16,373 nt of DNA from Baffinella frigidus (lineage: Eukaryota; Cryptophyceae; Cryptomonadales; Baffinellaceae): contig MU646357.1 of the NCBI GenBank assembly GCA_026770585.1, positions 819,214 to 835,586 of the forward strand, read 5' to 3'. The notes beneath the pieces are model-generated. The model had not been told where the DNA came from, did no database searches, and worked only from the letters and a program-made list of their open reading frames with translations. The number at the start of each line of letters is the position of its first letter. Position 1 is the first letter of the stretch. The translations under genes and the position numbers were made by a program. Of this stretch, positions 12,027 to 16,373 are shown in pieces.

Positions 12027-15000
12027 GTACGAATGTTATCCCCTTCCAGTTTCATCCATTGGAGCCTCCCCGGTGTCCCCTGCGTGTCTCTGGCTGGCGC
12101 TTCAGCGACTCACCCCGCCAGAGCCGCGACGAAGCCCCGCCGCCCCCTGTGCACCCCCCCCTGCCCCCCGGTTGTCGAAGCCGCATCCGCGGTGGACCCC
12201 AGCTGAGCGCGCTCCTCCCCCAAACCCTAAATCCCTGAACCCCAAACCCCAAACCCCAACCCCCAACTTCTAAACACTAAACCCCAAACCCCAAACCCCA
12301 CACCCCACACTCCAAACCCCAAACCCCAACCCCCAACCCCCGCACCCCACACCCGCAGTGGACGTGCGCGAGAGCGGGGAGTCGAGCGGCGGGCACATCA
12401 CGGGGGCGCAGTGCTCAGGGGGGGACATCAACGCGTCGCAGCTGCGGGACCTCGCGGAGCGGTGGCGCGCGGGGAGCCACATTGTGCTCTACTGCACGCG
12501 CTCGCAGAGCAGAGCGCCGCTCGCGGCCTCGCGCCTGCTCAAGCAGGTTGAGTTCGTCCCGGACCTGGATAGGTTTACTTTCGGGAACTGTCCATCGAGA
12601 CGATTTATGGTACATTTCATCCCGGACCTGAGGTTGATTTCGTCCCGGACCTGGATAGGTTTACTTTCGGGAACTGTTCATCTGATCGATTTATGGTAGA
12701 ACCCCAGCTGTTTTAACGCCGCGCGCGGCCTCGCGGCTCCTCAGGCAGGTGCGGTGTGTCTTGTGGGGCGAATGCAGGTTGCTGGAATAGGATGGTTGGC
12801 GCACTGTGCCGGGGATCAATTTTGACCCCCTGGCCACTTCGAGGGTAGACGTTGCTTGAGTAAGGTGGTTAGCGTACCGTTTTGGACATAGACCCCAGAG
12901 CTTCTGGGACCGCGTCTCTTGGTTTGTGAGGAGGGTGCCACGACTGCGACTAGCTACATGCGAAAAACGGTTTCATATATCGCGTTGGTGCTCCACTCGA
13001 GGCTAGAAATGTGACTATTTTAAAATTTTAACTTTACAAGTCCTTTACAAGTGGACCGCTGTGTAGTAATTTTCACACAAAAATCGCGTTTGGTCACGTT
13101 ACTGGGGGAATTCCCCCAGTAACGTGACCAAGCCTGCCCGTGACTGGTACTAAATTTAACAATCCCACATTTTGAAATACTACCATCTTCCAGCCTCGAG
13201 TGGCTAAGGATGGGTTTTGTGCCATTCGTACACAAATCTCCTTACCATGGTACGGCGGTGGCGAGGCTAAGATGGCAAAACCCACCCGGACCGTGGCATC
13301 AGTCGAAAATCCAAATCAAGTCGAAAAATTCAAATTAAGTTGTGGAGTCGAAAAATTCAAACTAAGTGGTGGGGTTTCTGGGAGCCTTGACCGCCCGGTT
13401 CAATAATCGTCCTGGTGCGGAATCTTCGACCTCTAGAAAAGGTCTCGGGCGTCTCAATTTTGGCGGTCACGTGATTGACTTGGTTCAAACTTTTTGTTCT
13501 TCCTCAGGAAAGTTATTCCCCCCCCTGTTACCACTTAGCAGCCACCGGGGGCTTCACGAATACAGTCCCATCTAAACGATTTGTACTAGAATCTTGTCCA
13601 TTGCCCTGGAACCTAACCGGAGTTTCGCCTTGAATTCAAGGTGAAAAGGTGCTCGGTCGCTGCTAAGTGGCCGGCGCGCCCTCAACCATAAACCATACAC
13701 CATAACCCATACACCATGACCCATAACCCATAACCCATAACCCATAACCAATAACCCATAACCAATAACCAGTAACCCATAAACCATAACACGACCATAG
13801 TTAACGATAAACCCCACCTTTCAGCTGGAGGACGCCGGGCCCGCGGCGTCGCGCGACCAGGCGCACGCGGACGGCCCGCGCGTGTCTGTCCTCGAGGGGG
13901 GCATCGTCGCGCCCTCAACCATAAACCATAAAACATAAACCATAAACCATAAACCATAAAACATAAACCATAAACCATAAACCATAAACCATGAAACATA
14001 AACCATAAACCATAAACCATAAACCATAGTTAAACACAAACCCCACCGGTTAACTCATACAGCATAACCCATACACCATAAACTATAGTTAACCACAACC
14101 CCCACCTTTCAGTTGGAGGGCGCGGGCCCCGCGGCGTCGCGCGACCAGGCGCTCTTCGTCACGCCCTCGAACCATCAACCATACACCATACACCATAAAC
14201 CATAAACCATAAACCAAAATAAACCATAGTAAACCATCAACCATCAACCATCAACCATAGTTAACCATAAACTATACAGCGTACACCAGAGCCAACCCTC
14301 TCCCCCTCACCACCTTTCAGCTGGAGGACGCTGGGCCTGCGGCGTCGCGCGACCAGGCGCACGCGGACGGGCCGCGCGTGTCAGTGCTCGAGGGGGGCAT
14401 CGTCGCGCTCGTCGAGCACGTGTTCCACGCGGTGCAGGTGGGACACCCTACACCATGCACTCTGCACCCTGCACCCTACACCCTACTCCCTACACCCTAC
14501 ACTCTGCACCCTACCCTCTGCACCCTGCACCCTGCACCCTGCGTGTCTGCCCTCGAGGGGGGGGCATCGTCGCGCTCGTCGAGCACGTGTTCCACGCGGT
14601 GCAGGTTGGAAGCCCTACACCAGAGAGGAGAAGCGACTTTGACCAGACAGCCAGCCAACCCCTCTGTTTTGTTTCGCCTGCCGACGCCAAACAGCCCACC
14701 CCTCTACTCTAGTATGGGCACACCCTACACCCTGCGCCTCACCCTATAACCTATACCCTATACCCTATACCCTATACCCTATACCCTATACCCTACACCC
14801 TCCACCCTAAGTGTGTCAGTGCTCGAGGGGGGCATCGTCGCGCTCGTCGAACACGTGTTCCACGCGGTGAAGGCGGGAAACCGTACACCCTGCACTCTGC
14901 ACCCTGCACCCTACACCCTCAACCCTGCGCCCTGCCACCCTACACCCGCTGGTGGAGCACGTGTTCCACGCGGTGCAGGTGCAGACAGCCGACCCCGCTA

Positions 15001-15691
15001 TTGTTTTAACCCTACGCCCTACACTCTGCACCCTGCACCCTGCACCCTAAACCCTACACTCTGCACCCTGTGCCCTACTCCCTACTCCCTACTCCCTACT
15101 CCCTACTCCCTACACCCTACTCCCTACACCCCATGCCTTACCCCCCCCGCCCCACACCCCACACCCTACACCCTTACTGCACCCTGAACCCTGCACCCTG
15201 AACCCTGCAGGGTGGGGAGATGTCGGGGGGGGGTGGAGGAGGCATTATGCACCCTGCACCAAACCCTGCACCTTCTTCTTCTTCTTCTTCTTCTTCTTCT
15301 TCTTCTTCTTCTTCTTCTTCTTTATTACTCTCAACGCAGGTCCTAAATGAGGCCCGTGAGCCTTGAGTTGAGTGATACAAAAGTCTATGAGCCTTAAGAA
15401 ACGGGCCCGCCTCAGAGACACGAGCTATGCCCTACACCCTCAACTGTGCGCTAACCCCGGGAGCACAAAACAGGGTGGGGAGATGTCGGGGGGTGTGGAG
15501 GATTGCCCCCCCCCGGACGCGCCACACCCTGCACCCTGCGCCCTGCACCCCGAACCCTGCACCCTCAACCCTCAACCCTCAACCCTGAATTCAAAGCAGG
15601 GTGGGGAGATGTCTGGGGGGGGGTGGAGGAGTGTTCCCCGCCGGACGCGCCACACCCTGCACCCTGCACCCTGCACCCCGAACCCTGCACC

Positions 15692-15723
<32 letters not shown>

Positions 15724-15858
15724 ACCCTGAATCCAAAGCAGGGTGGGGAGATGTCGGGGGGGGTGGAGGAGTGTTCTCCGCCGGACGAGCTACTGCGAGA
15801 GTACGACGCGTCTTTCTGGATGCTCCGCATGGAGCGCGAGGGCGCGGTACACCCTTAG
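11678..15858 (+). CDS. CDC25/ACR2-like single-domain rhodanese, multi-exon
   Basis: A rhodanese-fold protein of the CDC25 phosphatase / Ibp1 / ACR2 arsenate reductase type. Exons: 11678-12026 (the part before 11854 uncertain), 12359-12546, 14321-14437, 15742-15846 or 15858. Seen: LSPANLCAEML, LLIVDVRESGE..GGHITGA, the active-site loop YCTRSQSRAP with C and R five residues apart (CX5R), LLKQ, then RVSVLEGGIVA. All introns fit GT-AG and the three junctions are in phase. Ordinary sulfurtransferases have a shorter CX4R loop; CX5R fits the CDC25/ACR2 group, so phosphatase or arsenate reductase activity is possible but unproven. The open frame ends at a TAG (15856-15858). However, two further copies of the last exon edge diverge just after GCGGT, suggesting the true exon ends at a donor after 15846 and the gene continues past the window. 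Confidence 0.87.
12027..12358 (+). other. Intron of rhodanese gene with C-rich heptamer tract
   Basis: A 332-nt GT-AG intron. Its second half (about 12223-12350) is an imperfect array of CCCTAAA / CCCCAAA-like heptamers that leads directly into the acceptor. Confidence 0.8.
12359..12546 (+). CDS. Rhodanese gene, active-site exon
   Basis: Together with the last base of the previous exon it gives VDVRESGESSGGHITGA and, after about 30 residues, SHIVLYCTRSQSRAPLAASR, ending LLKQ. DVRE and GGHI are classic rhodanese motifs. The cysteine and arginine of CTRSQSR frame a seven-residue CDC25-type loop. The acceptor is ACCCGCAG after a C-rich heptamer tract. The donor is CAG followed by GTTGAG, phase 0. 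Confidence 0.93.
12719..12747 (+). pseudogene. Truncated copy of active-site exon 3' edge
   Basis: It reads as AASRLLRQ followed by GTGCGG, matching AASRLLKQ plus donor of the exon ending at 12546, 201 bp downstream. Confidence 0.75.
13090..13131. repeat. 42-bp perfect palindrome
   Basis: TTGGTCACGTTACTGGGGGA joined at centre AATT to its exact complement, with no spacer. Confidence 0.9.
13825..13911 (+). pseudogene. 5'-edge copy of exon 14321-14437
   Basis: Preceded by the same CACCTTTCAG acceptor, it encodes the first 29 residues (LEDAG to EGGIVA) almost unchanged, then breaks into a CCATAAA array. It could act as a decoy or alternative acceptor. Confidence 0.85.
14113..14152 (+). pseudogene. 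Shorter 5'-edge copy of exon 14321-14437
   Basis: The acceptor CACCTTTCAG is kept, followed by LEGAGPAASRDQA and then unrelated sequence. Confidence 0.8.
14321..14437 (+). CDS. Rhodanese gene, C-terminal rhodanese motif exon
   Basis: The 39 codons run LEDAGPAASRDQAHADG, PRVSVLEGGIVALVEHV, FHAVQ. The VxVLEGGxxA strand-turn is the conserved rhodanese motif after the active-site helix. The acceptor is CACCTTTCAG and the donor CAG followed by GTGGGA; both phases are 0. This is the only copy with both edges intact; five truncated copies surround it. Confidence 0.87.
14542..14604 (+). pseudogene. 3'-edge copy of exon 14321-14437
   Basis: It matches the part from the VSVLEGG region to FHAVQ plus GT donor. 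One extra G in the G run shifts the frame, and the 5' half is absent. Confidence 0.82.
14813..14872 (+). pseudogene. 3'-edge copy of exon 14321-14437, donor lost
   Basis: It encodes VSVLEGGIVALVEHVFHAVK. The donor region reads AAG followed by GCGGG, so a GT site is missing. Confidence 0.82.
14949..14978 (+). pseudogene. Short 3'-edge copy of exon 14321-14437
   Basis: It encodes LVEHVFHAVQ followed by GTGCAG; only the last 30 nt of the exon remain. Confidence 0.8.
15211..15240 (+). pseudogene. 5'-edge copy of exon 15742
   Basis: GCAG acceptor followed by the GGTGGGGAGATGTCGG start with G-run length change, then heptamer repeats. Confidence 0.75.
15272..15322. repeat. CTT triplet microsatellite
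   Basis: About 17 CTT units in the rhodanese gene intron. Confidence 0.92.
15474..15519 (+). pseudogene. 5'-edge copy of exon 15742
   Basis: ACAG acceptor, GGEMSGGVED start, degraded after about 30 nt at a C-run, ending near GGACGCGCC. Confidence 0.75.
15600..15650 (+). pseudogene. 5'-edge copy of exon 15742
   Basis: It follows AAAGCAG like the real exon, is similar through GTGTTC.CCGCCGGACG, then breaks at GCGCC as does the previous copy. Confidence 0.8.
15742..15858 (+). CDS. Rhodanese gene, last visible exon
   Basis: It encodes GGEMSGGVEECSPPDELL then REYDASFWMLRMEREGA, followed either by VHP and TAG or by a donor after 15846. The acceptor is AAAGCAG, phase 0. The tryptophan helix fits the end of a rhodanese domain. 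Three 5'-edge copies lie upstream and two 3'-edge copies downstream. Their similarity stops shortly after GCGGT, which argues for an exon boundary there. Confidence 0.68.
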   Translation, partial: GGEMSGGVEECSPPDELLREYDASFWMLRMEREGAVHP

Positions 15859-16003
15859 CCCTGAACCCTACACCCTGATCCCCAACCTTACACCCTGAAC
15901 CCTGATCGCACCCTACCCCCAACCGGTGCTGACCCTATCCTGATCCCTCGCATGCTCATCTCTCACGCCTGAACACTTTGGACCCAGATTAGCAACCTGA
16001 CAG

Positions 16004-16055
16004 TACGACGCGTCCTTCTGGATGCTCCGCATGGAGCGCGAGGGCGCGGTCCTGA
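16004..16055 (+). pseudogene. 3'-edge copy of exon 15742
   Basis: It encodes YDASFWMLRMEREGA followed by GTCCTG. Only the 3' half of the exon is present. Confidence 0.82.
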
Positions 16056-16076
16056 CACTCAACCCTCAACCCTGAT

Positions 16077-16209
16077 CTTATCCGGGGAAACCTATTTTTG
16101 ATTCCAATGAAAATTACTACACAAATTCTTTAATATTACTAATAAGAACGAATTGTGTAGTAATTTTCGTTGCCACCAAATGAAAGAAAAATAGTTTTCC
16201 CCGGATAAG
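16077..16209. repeat. MITE family E, opposite orientation
   Basis: CTTATCCGGGGAAACCTATT to CCCCGGATAAG. Its loop ATATTACTAATAAGAACGAA is the reverse complement of the 3234-3375 loop. Confidence 0.85.
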
Positions 16210-16219
16210 ATCCCGAAAT

Positions 16220-16282
16220 GCTGCTTCGAGAGTATGCCGCGTCCTTCTGGATGCTCCGCATGGAGCGTGAGGGCGCGGTCCT
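16220..16282 (+). pseudogene. 3'-edge copy of exon 15742
   Basis: It encodes LLREYAASFWMLRMEREGA followed by GTCCTGCCC. It lies just right of a foldback element. Confidence 0.82.
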
Positions 16283-16294
16283 GCCCGTATCCTG

Positions 16295-16305
16295 AACCCT
16301 GAATC

Positions 16306-16372
<67 letters not shown>

Positions 16373-16373
16373 A
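16295..16373. repeat. CCCTCAA heptamer array
   Basis: At least ten near-perfect units continuing beyond the window end. Confidence 0.92.

Larger units (their letters stand above)
13682..14280. repeat. CCATAAA-type arrays
   Basis: Three imperfect heptamer arrays (13682-13800, 13915-14030, 14166-14270) separated by exon fragments. Confidence 0.88.
12547..14320 (+). other. Large intron of rhodanese gene
   Basis: It holds an 86-bp tandem duplication starting at the donor (12547-12632, 12633-12718), a truncated copy of the active-site exon edge at 12719-12747, a decayed foldback remnant near 12806-12847, a perfect 42-bp palindrome at 13090-13131, and three CCATAAA-type arrays. Two truncated copies of the next exon precede the real acceptor. 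Confidence 0.75.
14438..15741 (+). other. Large intron of rhodanese gene with CCCTGCA-type arrays
   Basis: Mostly imperfect heptamers such as CCCTGCA, CCCTACA and CCCTCAA, plus a CTT triplet run at 15272-15322. Three copies of the upstream exon's 3' edge and three copies of the downstream exon's 5' edge are embedded. Confidence 0.75.

Noticed and set aside
13572-14039. Minus-strand open frames rich in MVYGLWF that look like membrane proteins.
   Set aside because: They are translations of the CCATAAA repeat.
14378-15878. Long Pro/Thr/His-rich open frames on plus.
   Set aside because: They arise from heptamer arrays lacking stops (CCCTGCA, CCCTCAA); only the exon parts resemble proteins.
1-16373. 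CRISPR array or bacterial operon.
   Set aside because: Repeats are not regularly spaced with unique spacers, and coding sequence is split by spliceosomal-type introns.

Overview
This is nuclear DNA from a eukaryote with very intron-rich genes, most likely a microalga or other protist. The clues are tiny in-frame exons split by long introns, plant/algal-type (TTTAGGG) repeats inside introns, many non-autonomous foldback elements, GC-rich exons in a lower-complexity background, and two GC-AG introns beside ordinary GT-AG ones. No rRNA, tRNA, CRISPR or bacterial-style operon is visible. The exact lineage cannot be told from the window.

Two divergent genes account for all coding sequence I can support. 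(1) On the minus strand (10880 down to 2026), eleven exons of 36-130 bp join in phase into a 281-residue p47/Shp1 (NSFL1C/UBXN2) type adaptor of the AAA ATPase p97/Cdc48. In order it has an acidic N-terminal region, a first SHP-like box, a complete SEP domain, a second SHP box and a complete C-terminal UBX domain with a stop codon. The initiator exon is uncertain; an ATG directly followed by a GT donor at 11235-11233 is a candidate. No UBA domain was found. (2) On the plus strand (about 11678 to 15846/15858), four or five exons encode a single-domain rhodanese of the CDC25/Ibp1/ACR2 type with a CX5R active-site loop. Its 3' end may lie beyond the window.

Layout: 1-2025 is repeat-rich flank downstream of the p47-like gene; 2026-10880 is that gene with MITE- and microsatellite-filled introns; about 10881-11677 is a shared 5' region that may hold a divergent promoter; 11678-15858 is the rhodanese gene with C-rich heptamer arrays in its introns; 15859-16373 holds exon-fragment copies, a MITE and a CCCTCAA array running off the edge.

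The most unusual feature is a consistent pattern I call 'exon-edge echoes'. Next to many exons, introns carry truncated copies of an exon edge together with its splice site. Copies of the 5' edge (with the AG acceptor) lie upstream of the real exon, and copies of the 3' edge (with the donor) lie downstream. This occurs at least seven times in the minus-strand gene and at every recognised junction except the first in the plus-strand gene. A second pattern is strand polarity: telomere-like heptamer arrays are C-rich on the sense strand of both genes, so their orientation flips at the divergent 5' region.
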